Notes under the pieces: generated by a model | The model's input: only the letters and a program-made list of their open reading frames with translations | Databases searched by the model: none | Told to the model about the DNA's origin: nothing | Program-made: the position numbers and the translations under genes | In this document: piece after piece, positions 55,579 to 64,000 of the stretch | Numbering within the stretch: the first letter of the stretch is position 1 | Layout of the letters: the number at the start of each line of letters is the position of its first letter | Assembly: GCA_029204045.2 (NCBI GenBank) | Contig: CM055068.1 | Coordinates: 32,619,028-32,683,027 of the forward strand | Origin: Tillandsia leiboldiana | Taxonomy: Eukaryota > Streptophyta > Magnoliopsida > Poales > Bromeliaceae | DNA length: 64,000 bases | Reading direction: 5' to 3'

Positions 55579-56048
55579 TCCTGCACCCGGTCCACCGAAG
55601 CCGCGCAATTTTGCTGGACCGCGCCGCGTGCGCCGGCCATTCCGGGTACGCCACGCGTCCCGCCCCGCGGTCTATGCACCCGCCGCGCCTCCCCGTGGAC
55701 CGAGCTGCGTGAGCCGGCCAATAACAGGCCGGTCCACGGTCTCCCCCCATGCACCTAATTTCCCCGAAAACTTTCGGAAGCCCGTTTTTGGTCATCCAGA
55801 CTCTAAATTTAACAAGCAAATAGCCGTTTTCAAGCGTTTTTCCGCGCTGAATCCAAATCCAACCTCTGTTTGGCCCAAAACCCTTTCTAAAATTCAGCCA
55901 ATGCAGCCGAATGCCAAATCAGCTAAAGATATCTCACATGGTCCATCTGTGGCATCCTTTTGATGCACTATGGGCTAGACACACCAACACTAGGTGCTCT
56001 AAACAGTGGATTCACCGGAAAGGTTGCATGGGAATCTGGACCACTACA

Positions 56049-56060
56049 TCCTCCCCTACA
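56049..56060 (-). other. Polypurine tract (gypsy 3)
   Basis: Minus strand TGTAGGGGAGGA abuts the 3' LTR. The conserved TTTCGAGGACGAAAC hairpin lies just upstream (56066-56085). Confidence 0.85.
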
Positions 56061-56095
56061 ATAAAAAGTTTCGTCCTCGAAATAAAAGTCATACC

Positions 56096-59000
56096 TCAAG
56101 CCGGGGCCTCGAACAAGTGGGGGTAAGCGTCCATCATCGCTGACTCCAGTTCCCAAGTAGCCTCGCGCTCATCATGGCTGCTCCAGAGGATCTTCACATA
56201 AGGGATGGCCCGGCTGCGCAACTCCCTAACCTCACGGTCCAAGATCCTCAATGGCCGCTCGACATAGCTCAAGTCCTCAGTGATCTCCAGTGGGGTGAAA
56301 TCGATGATGTGCGACGGGTCATAAACATACATCCTCAGAGTCGATACATGAAACACATCGTGAACACCAGCAAGTCTGGGAGGGAGTGCAAGTCTATAAG
56401 CAACTGGCCCTATGCGCTCCAATACCTCGAAAGGTCCAATATAACGAGGGCTCAGTTTCCCACAAATCCCAAATCTCCGGATCCCCTTTGAAGGCGAGAT
56501 TTTTAAAAAGACATGATCTCCAACCGTAAACTCAAGGTCTCGCCTCCGCACATCTGCGTAGCTCCTCTGTCTGCTCTGAGCGGTCTGAAGGTGCTGCCTG
56601 ACTATCCTGACCTTATCCTCTGCCTCTCGCAGCAACTCTAGCCCCAATGTCCGTCTTTCACCCACATCGCACCAATAAAGCGGGGAACGACACTTGCGTC
56701 CATACAATGCTTCAAACGGAGCCATCTGGATGCTCGCTTGAAAGCTATTGTTGTACGCAAACTCTGCCAGTGATAAGTGTCGCACCCAACCTCCTCCAAA
56801 GTCTAGCGTACAAGCCCGGAGCATGTCCTCAAGAATCTGTATAGTACGCTCTGACTGTCTGTCTGTCTGTGGGTGAAACGTTGTGCTGAAACTGAGCTGT
56901 GTCCCCAAAGTGGCCTGTAGACTCCTCCAACAGCGCGAAACAAACCTCGGATCTCGATCAGATACAATGGAGGCGGGTACACCATGCAGCCTCACCACCT
57001 CGTCTAAGTACAGCTGCGCCAGCCGCTCGAGTGACCAAGTCACCTGTACCGGTAAAAAGTGAGCGGACTTGGTGAGTCTATCCACAACTACCCAGATCGC
57101 ATCCACTCCCATCTGTGCCCTCGGCAATCCAGTGACAAAATCCATAGTAACATGTTCCCATTTCCATTCAGGGATTGGGAGACTCTGACTCTTGCCAGCA
57201 GGTACACGATGCTCAGCCTTTACTTGCTGACAAGTTAAACAGTGTGCCACAAATCTCCCAATGTCTCTTTTCATCCCGTTCCACCAAAACTGTTCCTTGA
57301 GGTCCCTATACATCTTAGTCCCACCAGGATGAATGGTATAAGGTGTATAGTGGGCCTCCCTCAAGATCTGCTCTCGAATCTCTGAATCCATAGGCACACA
57401 AGCTCGACCCCTGTACCTCAGTACTCCCGAAGCATCAACCGCAAAGTCCCCTGTCTGATCACTCGAAATCTGCTCTCTGATCCTGGTCAAATGGGGGTCC
57501 TCACTCTGTCTCTCTCTAATCCTGTCCAACAGAGTGGGCTGCACGACTAGAGACATAAGTCTAGCAGAGACCCCAGGGGACACAACCTCGAGCTCTAACC
57601 GCCTCATCTGCTCAAGTAATGGCGCCTGGTCGGTGATCATCAAAGATAGGCTCTGTACTGCTCTCCTGCTCAAGGCATCAGCAACCACATTGACCTTGCC
57701 AGGATGGTAAAGTATGTCTACATCATAGTCCTTTAGCAATTCCAACCATCTGCGCTGCCTCAAATTGAGCTCCTTCTGTGTGAACAGGTATTTCAAGCTC
57801 TTGTGGTCGGTATAAATCTTGCAGTGCTCCCCATACAGATAATGGCGCCACAACTTTAGTGCAAAAATCACCACAGCTAGCTCCAAGTCATGGGTAGGGT
57901 AATTCTTTTCATAATCTTTCAGTTGCCGAGAGGCGTAAGCGATTACCGTACCCTCCTGCATCAGCACGCAACCAAGCCCACTGTGCGATGCATCACTGTA
58001 AATCATGTATCCTTTCCCCATAACAGGGAGGGAAAGGATAGGAGCCGTCATCAATCTGTTCTTTAATTCCTCAAAGCTCCTCTGGCAATCCTCGCTCCAA
58101 ATAAACTTAATCCCTTTACGTGTCAGACGAGTGAAGGGTGTGGAATGTTTTGCAAAACCTTCCACAAACCGACGGTAATATCCAGCCAAGCCCATAAAAC
58201 TGCGGACCTCTGATACCATCGTCGGTCGGGGCCAATCCCGGACTGCCTCAATCTTCGCCGGGTCTACTGCCACTCCTGCGGCTGAAATCACATGGCCCAA
58301 AAAGACAACCTCCCGAAGCCAAAATTCGCACTTAGATAACTTGGCATATAACTTCCTCTCTCTCAGAAGTTGCAGCACAATCCTCAAGTGCTCCTCGTGC
58401 TCCACATCACTCCAGGAATAAACCAGGATATCATCAATAAATACAACGACGAACCGATCCAGGTATGGTCGAAAGATCCTGTTCATTAAATCCATAAAAG
58501 CGGCAGGGGCATTAGTCAATCCAAAAGGCATGACAGTGAACTCATAATGCCCGTACCGTGTCCTGAATGCCGTCTTTGGGATGTCCTCGGCCTTCACCTT
58601 CAATTTGTGGTAACCAGACTGTAAATCAATCTTGGAGAAGACACAAGACGCTTGCAGCTGATCAAATAAATCATCAATGCGCGGCAAAGGGTACTTGTTC
58701 TTGATGGTCACTTTATTCAGCTCACGGTGATCAAATAAATCATCAATGCGCGGCAAAGGGTACTTGTTCTTGATGGTCACTTTATTCAGCTCACGGTAAT
58801 CAACACACAGTCGAAGTGAACCATCCTTCTTCTTCACAAATAGCACCGGCGCTCCCCAAGGCGATACACTTGGTCTCACAAAACCTTTATCCATTAAGTC
58901 CTGAAGTTGCGCCTTCAACTCTCGCAGCTCAGCCAGTGCCATTCGGTAAGGAGCCTTAGAGATTGGCGCAGTTCCTGGGACTACGTCAATCAAAAACTCG

Positions 59001-60691
59001 ATCTCCCTATCCGGCGGCATGCTAGTCAGCTCCGGTGGAAACACATCCGGGAACTCGTGGACAATAGGGATATCCGCGAGTCCCGGTGCCGCCATAGGCT
59101 CCTTAACCACACAAGCCAAAAAGGCCACGCATCCACTGCGCATCATCTGCCTCGCACGAGAAGTCGAAACTACCGAGGTGAAGAAAGCACTCTGGCACCC
59201 CCTATAAACAAACACCTCCTGGCCTGGCTTGCTAAAAGTCACAGTCCTCGCGGCACAATCAATCATCGCGAAATAGCGAGCCAGCCAATCCATCCCAAGT
59301 ACTATGTCAAAGTCTCGCAGCTGACTCAGGACCATCAGGTCCGCTGGCAAAATCCATGACTCGACCTGTACTGGGCAAGACCAACAACACTCCTCTACAT
59401 GCAATGTATGATCGGGAATCTGTACCTCTAATGCATGTGGCAACCGACCTAACTCTAGTCCATGGGATGATGCAAATGATCTACTGATAAAAGAATGTGA
59501 TGCACCGGTATCAAATAAAGTGCGAGCTCTAATACCGAAAAGAAGAATGATACCTGCCACCACGTGGTCGGCCGCCGAGGAGTCCCCTACCTGGGCGGCG
59601 TAGACTCGCCCGCTCTGTGCCGGAGGTCGGTAGTCTGCAGGGTGGGAAGAAGGAGCCCTGCTCGCTGGAGCATAGGGCCGCTGCTGGGGCGCAGAAGGAA
59701 AAGATGCCGAGGAAGGAGCCGTCGATGGCGCATAAGGGCAAGTAGCTCGGATGTGGCCAGACTGTCCACACCGATAACAGCGGCCAAACCTCAGGTCACA
59801 AGTATCAGAAGTATGCTGACCCCTGCAGAAGATGCACCTAACCGTAGACTGGGGCTGCCTCGCCTGCTGTTGCTGCTGCCTCTGCCGCTGAGACCCCTGC
59901 TGTCGCGACTGTGACCTCTGCTGCTGCGAGTGCTGCTGCTGTCGCTGGGGCTGCTGCTGCTGGTGTTGTGGGGGCCTCTGGGATCCACCAGGCCCTCGCC
60001 GCTCCGAACGCCCACGGCCCGTAAACTGAGGTGGTGGCGGTCGGGGCGGCCTCCAGGAACTGGCCTGTCCCCCATCGTCCGGCGCTGGTCGCTTCCTATC
60101 AGAGCTCTGAGCGACCAAACCTCCACGTCTGGCGACAACGTGGTCTCCCATCTCAACCCACTGCGCATGCTCCGCCGCCTCCTCCAAGGTCTGTAGCCTC
60201 TGGGCATGCAACAAAGTATAGATCTCTGGGCGTAGACCTGTCTCAAAGAGCTCCACATGATGTGGTCCATCCCTGGCGACATAAGGCACACAGTTGAGCA
60301 ACTGCGAGAACTCCTGGAAGTAGGACCATGCTGTCCGGTCACCCTGCTGAAGATTCTTCAAATCATCTTCTAGCTTTTTCTTCACGCTCGAGGAGAAGTA
60401 GGTATCTAGAATCATCCGTCTGAACTCTGACCAAGGTAGCTGTCGGGTAATCTGAAACTCCAAAGGTTCAACCCGACGCCACCATGCATCTGCATCCCCA
60501 TCTAAGGAATGTGCTGCCATATGTACCCTGAACCTCGGGTCAATGAAGAAGTCCCGAAACAACTTCTCCATTGCTGCCAGCCAAGTTCCGATCTCCCAAG
60601 GCTGAGTGCTCCGCCCTGAAAACCTAGGCGGTCCCCGCTGACAAAACTGGGTGAGTTTGTCAGCAATCTCCTGCTCCTCCGCTGGGGTCAA
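56096..60691 (-). CDS. gag-pol: Gypsy 3 gag-pol polyprotein (1531 codons, open frame)
   Basis: The open frame runs from the ATG at 60691 to the stop at 56096. Order: gag domain (about 60650-60130), Gln/Arg-rich linker, two knuckles (CIFCRGQHTSDTC, then intact CYRCGQSGHIRATC near 59780-59740), protease (DTGAS near 59513), reverse transcriptase (FIDD at 58441-58430), RNase H (YSDASHSG, TDHKSL), integrase (HHCC; D, D and E in TMDF, SDRDPRF, TDRQSERT) and chromodomain-like end (REATWELESAMMDAYPHLF). Two oddities: 23 residues (69 bp) are tandemly duplicated in reverse transcriptase at 58660-58797, and the gag N-terminus lies in another frame (60850-60698). Activity is therefore doubtful despite the open frame. 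Confidence 0.9.
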   Translation of the reverse strand: MTPAEEQEIADKLTQFCQRGPPRFSGRSTQPWEIGTWLAAMEKLFRDFFIDPRFRVHMAAHSLDGDADAWWRRVEPLEFQITRQLPWSEFRRMILDTYFSSSVKKKLEDDLKNLQQGDRTAWSYFQEFSQLLNCVPYVARDGPHHVELFETGLRPEIYTLLHAQRLQTLEEAAEHAQWVEMGDHVVARRGGLVAQSSDRKRPAPDDGGQASSWRPPRPPPPQFTGRGRSERRGPGGSQRPPQHQQQQPQRQQQHSQQQRSQSRQQGSQRQRQQQQQARQPQSTVRCIFCRGQHTSDTCDLRFGRCYRCGQSGHIRATCPYAPSTAPSSASFPSAPQQRPYAPASRAPSSHPADYRPPAQSGRVYAAQVGDSSAADHVVAGIILLFGIRARTLFDTGASHSFISRSFASSHGLELGRLPHALEVQIPDHTLHVEECCWSCPVQVESWILPADLMVLSQLRDFDIVLGMDWLARYFAMIDCAARTVTFSKPGQEVFVYRGCQSAFFTSVVSTSRARQMMRSGCVAFLACVVKEPMAAPGLADIPIVHEFPDVFPPELTSMPPDREIEFLIDVVPGTAPISKAPYRMALAELRELKAQLQDLMDKGFVRPSVSPWGAPVLFVKKKDGSLRLCVDYRELNKVTIKNKYPLPRIDDLFDHRELNKVTIKNKYPLPRIDDLFDQLQASCVFSKIDLQSGYHKLKVKAEDIPKTAFRTRYGHYEFTVMPFGLTNAPAAFMDLMNRIFRPYLDRFVVVFIDDILVYSWSDVEHEEHLRIVLQLLRERKLYAKLSKCEFWLREVVFLGHVISAAGVAVDPAKIEAVRDWPRPTMVSEVRSFMGLAGYYRRFVEGFAKHSTPFTRLTRKGIKFIWSEDCQRSFEELKNRLMTAPILSLPVMGKGYMIYSDASHSGLGCVLMQEGTVIAYASRQLKDYEKNYPTHDLELAVVIFALKLWRHYLYGEHCKIYTDHKSLKYLFTQKELNLRQRRWLELLKDYDVDILYHPGKVNVVADALSRRAVQSLSLMITDQAPLLEQMRRLELEVVSPGVSARLMSLVVQPTLLDRIRERQSEDPHLTRIREQISSDQTGDFAVDASGVLRYRGRACVPMDSEIREQILREAHYTPYTIHPGGTKMYRDLKEQFWWNGMKRDIGRFVAHCLTCQQVKAEHRVPAGKSQSLPIPEWKWEHVTMDFVTGLPRAQMGVDAIWVVVDRLTKSAHFLPVQVTWSLERLAQLYLDEVVRLHGVPASIVSDRDPRFVSRCWRSLQATLGTQLSFSTTFHPQTDRQSERTIQILEDMLRACTLDFGGGWVRHLSLAEFAYNNSFQASIQMAPFEALYGRKCRSPLYWCDVGERRTLGLELLREAEDKVRIVRQHLQTAQSRQRSYADVRRRDLEFTVGDHVFLKISPSKGIRRFGICGKLSPRYIGPFEVLERIGPVAYRLALPPRLAGVHDVFHVSTLRMYVYDPSHIIDFTPLEITEDLSYVERPLRILDREVRELRSRAIPYVKILWSSHDEREATWELESAMMDAYPHLFEAPA

Positions 60692-60697
60692 TGGCCC

Positions 60698-60850
60698 TCA
60701 ACTCGCTAATCTCTGAAGGTCCGGGCGGTGACTCTCCGCCAACTGGGCCACCATGGCCCTCAACTCGCTAATCTCTGAAGGTCCGGACTGCTTCGGCGCC
60801 TCGGGGGGTGTAGGAGTACCCCGGGTAGGGATCTGCTGCCTAGGAGGCAT
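60698..60850 (-). pseudogene. gag: Gypsy 3 gag N-terminus, out of frame with the rest
   Basis: MPPRQQIPTRG at 60850 matches the gag start of gypsy 1 (MPPRRRIPTRG at 8300). The frame ends at a stop near 60698, after a 34-bp segment is repeated with 62-base spacing (60691-60724 and 60753-60786). The second reading of that segment is in a different frame and supplies the stop. The Pro-rich linker of about 50 residues present in gypsy 1 is missing here. Confidence 0.75.
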
Positions 60851-61125
60851 CCTGCCACACAAGAAACCACGGGTCAGTAAACAAAACCACTCTCGACCCA
60901 ATCCAGAGAAAGTCATGGACATCCCCCTATTTCTGTAACCTTATTTTTTCTGCAGCCAACATAATAGTCCACCAGAAATAGGATATGCCAGTCCCTCTTC
61001 ACTCACAAGAAAAGTTTTAATAATAAATTACCGACTTTCGCAAAATATCACGTTACTCACGCCCTGCCATCCTAGGGTCTGCCAAAAGCCTAGGGCTTCC
61101 TAAGTCCCAACTGACCTATCCCTAA

Positions 61126-61137
61126 GCTCTGATACCA
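61126..61137 (-). other. Primer binding site, Met-tRNA (gypsy 3)
   Basis: Minus strand TGGTATCAGAGC, eight bases inside the 5' LTR end at 61146. Confidence 0.95.
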
Positions 61138-61145
61138 ACCTAATC

Positions 61146-64000
61146 TGTCACGCCCCGGGTGTAAACCAGAACCCGGGCTCGTCCACAGATCCGCGTGCAC
61201 ACGGAATTTCCCGTGTACACGAAGCGCTGGTAACCTGCTCATATATAAAGATATAATAAAGGAGCATAAAACAGAGCTAAACTAAAACTAATACATCTCA
61301 GACAAATGCTGGAAATAAAAGTACAACATAACTCTCATATATATACATGTGTCTCTCCCAGCTCACGAAATAAATACAACCAGCTGGCCGAAGACAGACC
61401 CAAAATAAAGGAAAATACAACCGTCTGAGTGTACAGGGGATACATCAAAACTGCTAAACTCGAGATCAGGGAAATAGCTATCTAATCAGCGATCCTCTTA
61501 CCTCGATCCTGGGAAGAGGGTCCCCCAACTCCAGCAGAGGACTCTGCAAAACAAAGGGGAAAAGAAAGGGGAAAACAGTGGGGGGTGAGAACTACTATAA
61601 AAACAGTAGCCTCCCCTAGTGGGTAGACCTCAAACTCAGACATGCCCACTAGGACTACCAGAGGCGAAAATAAAACAAAGGTGGTAAGCTATAAGTAAAA
61701 CTACTAATGAAAAAGCTACCACTATGCCTCTAAAATGCCAAGCTAAAGGAATAGCTAAGTATGTGCATCAGAATATAAATGTCTGCCTGACTAAAACCCA
61801 ATCTGTACACCAGTAAACACTGGTACTGCCTGCTATGCTAGCCAAATCGGGTATGCCAGCCTATGCATAACACCGATAGGGGATAGGAGTCTCAAGGACT
61901 CAAAGTCTGTATATCGCGCACTCCGGAGTGGAACTCGAGGGGAGCGACCCACACGAGTAAAATGCCTGAGTAATAAGTATCATAGAAGAATAAGTCCGCA
62001 GGACTGGATCATGACACTGATCTAAGTGGAAAAGAACCATCCACTAAAAGAAGCCCAAATCCTCTCCCCGATCTGATGCAATAACAACTGTCCGGTCAAC
62101 CACCCAAAATCCGCGGTTGCCGCAATACCCTGCCATCACAGCCTGCCTGTCCCAAATCCCAAATGTCTGACTACACTATCCCAGCCCCTGCTCGACCCCG
62201 AGCGTACTATCCCCTAAGTCTAGATAACTGGAGAAAAATAAAAAACATGGTTTCTCCTAAGTCAGTTCCAGCATGGTAGTGTAGCAGAAAATAGTGGCCT
62301 AACTAGGTGACCATACACGCACGCAAAAGTCTTTTACTTAATAACATGATTTCAGGTTTTCTAATTGTTACCAAAATTTAGAGTATGCTATTTCGTGAAT
62401 ATCCACTGTAACAAGTTGCCATAAGCCGATCTCTATTCATGCATAAGATGTCCCAATATATATACAACATAAAATGGTTTAGCAAAATATTCCCAAGGAG
62501 TTTAGACAATATATCCTTTGCAAGAATTAACATTTAATTCATACTTAGTCCTCTAGAGATGTAAGTGCTAACCATAAGTCCCATTTTCCAATTAAGCAAG
62601 CTATATCTAATCCACCGGTTTATCAGCAATGTAATATAGGACTAGCTCCAATATGCCTAATGGGTTATCACAAGTAGGAGGATTACAACGGTACCCACCT
62701 CGAGCGCTAAATCCCTGTCCAAAAGTGAAATCCACGCTCGGTCCAAACAGTCACCACAACACTGCACAACATACCCCAAAGAACATACACAATTAGCATA
62801 CAATATCCCAATCATAATCTGCCCAAAGTACAACAGTCCACAATTCTATCTTTTTCACCTACAAGATATGCTCGAAAAATTCCAACAAAAATACTGTCAC
62901 GATCCTCGCGACGAACCCGTCGAAACAAGTACCTGCACGTTCAAATACGTGTTTCCTATGCTGAGATACAAATTCTGCAAGGGAAATACCCCAAAATTAA
63001 CCGATCTCAAAAACTGTAGCACAACTTTCTGTAAACAGAGATTTTTCACCTTTGAAAAATATTCATAAAATTCCCAAAAAATTTGAGGGTGTTCCTTGTG
63101 CTGTGAATATGAAAAACTCCTCCTGATTCACCTCGATCCGACGCCTGTGCGCAAAGATATCGCCAAAACACCCAAGTGTTGTCCAAAACTCCAAGAGGAA
63201 AAATGGGTCAAAAGGAAGCTCGGGAAACTCCAAGATCAACACGAAAAAAGAGGAAGCTCAAAACACCAAAGTCGGAGCCCTACCTATCGTGAGTCCAACG
63301 GCGTTAGAATCGCCAAAATTGGAGGTCGGGGTAAGCCGGGGGAGTCCGCGCACTAAAACGCGACGAAACGGGTCGCCGGTGTGGAAGCGTCACTGTGCGC
63401 CGCGTCGCAGAAAAAGCCGAAGTGGTGATCTCCAAAAATCCTCAAAGTCCTCCAATGAATAGTCCACTGTGTGAGGGAGAATCCTCCTTAAGCTCTCACT
63501 GTAAAAAGGAGCCCAGAAAAAGAGTTACATGGCCTCAAAGTTGCTATTTATTGGCCCAAACCCGCAGCCGATGAGGTATCAGACTCGGGCGCTCCAATCC
63601 GGGCGCCCGAATCCGAAAAGTCGGATTTCCCTCGTCCGACCAAGCGCCCGGAAGTCCCTGCGCCCGCCACGTGTCCCCAAACAGCGGACAGCGTGAACGG
63701 GCGACTGGGAACCGGCCGCATGTCCACCCCCGGTCAGCGGGGGTAGGTACGGCCCGCCAATGGCGGGCCGACACGTGGCCCGCACTCGAGCGCGGCCACG
63801 TGCGGCCGACAGCGCCGCCTGGCGCCTCTGCGCGCACGCGCCCCGAGGCATTCTGCCGTGCACCCATGGACCACGCCTACGAGAGCCAGCCAATACCAGG
63901 CTGCCACGTGTCCTGCACCCCGTCCACCGAAGCCGCGCAATTTCGCTGGACCGTGCCGTGTGCGCCGGCCATTCCGGGTACGCCACGCGTCCCGCCCCGC
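61146..64000 (-). repeat. 5' LTR of gypsy 3, cut by window edge
   Basis: Starts (plus strand) TGTCACGCCCC and follows 52813 onward for 2855 bases. The remaining about 380 bases, with the TGTAGTG end, are outside the window. The G-box/CCAAT U3 (63668 onward) is included. Confidence 0.92.

Larger units (their letters stand above)
52813..56048 (-). repeat. 3' LTR of gypsy 3
   Basis: 3236 bases, TGTCACGCCCC to CCACTACA on the plus strand. It matches 61146-64000 closely, with scattered substitutions and small indels (for example 52859-52875 against 61192-61207). More differences are seen than between the gypsy 1 LTRs. Confidence 0.93.
52813..64000 (-). mobile_element. Gypsy 3: Ty3/gypsy chromovirus (Tekay/Del-like), 5' LTR truncated by window
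   Basis: Minus strand: 5' LTR from beyond 64000 to 61146, primer site, gag-pol, polypurine tract and 3' LTR 56048-52813. Protein and LTR ends are clearly related to gypsy 1 (TGTAGTG start, GGGGCGTGACA end), but it is a separate, somewhat older lineage. The target duplication cannot be checked because the right end is outside the window. It has a single 1531-codon frame from gag to integrase. Confidence 0.93.

Overview
The window is a repeat-dense stretch of a flowering-plant nuclear genome. It contains Ty3/gypsy chromoviruses and Ty1/copia elements with initiator-Met-tRNA primer binding sites (TGGTATCAGAGC), TG...CA long terminal repeats (LTRs) and 5-bp target duplications. Almost all of the sequence is nested LTR retrotransposons. 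Only one candidate host-type coding unit is visible, at 39959-40162 plus 51309-51644. The species cannot be named from the sequence. No tRNA or rRNA gene and no CRISPR array was seen.

Layout, left to right. (1) 1-4898 and 35353-37501 are the two halves of one minus-strand copia element, copia A (Sirevirus/Maximus-like). It is split inside gag by a 30-kb block. (2) That block begins with gypsy 1 (4899-16264, plus), a Tekay/Del-like chromovirus with 3.1-kb LTRs. (3) 16265-19855 is an unrecognised LTR-like segment with several tandem arrays. (4) 19856-27125 is copia B, a 5'-truncated plus-strand relative of copia A that keeps its 3' LTR. (5) 27126-27804 is a degenerate LTR-like stretch, followed by a 100-N gap (27805-27904). 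(6) Gypsy 2 (27905-35352) is nearly identical to gypsy 1 and ends in the gag of copia A. (7) 37502-38395 is the end of a gypsy 4-type LTR. (8) 38396-52812 is a host-like region whose small gene is cut by gypsy 4 (40163-51303) with a perfect GACAG target duplication. (9) 52813-64000 is gypsy 3 (minus), a relative of gypsy 1 with a 1531-codon open gag-pol frame; its 5' LTR runs off the window.

Most interesting points. Both copia copies carry an additional gene after pol. It has an N-terminal hydrophobic segment, a central domain resembling the plant-transposon-associated family, a coiled coil and an acidic tail. It lies behind a conserved 1.57-kb spacer that repeats the LTR's promoter layout (GATCCGGATC palindromes, then a TATA box). 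The gypsy 1/2/3 LTRs carry dense CACGTG and CCAAT arrays upstream of a TATA box. The arrangement of gypsy 1, gypsy 2 and the gap, both ends lying in one copia gag, suggests recombination or an assembly or haplotype artefact. Single-base indels cluster only beside the gap. All calls come from reading the sequence; no database search was possible.
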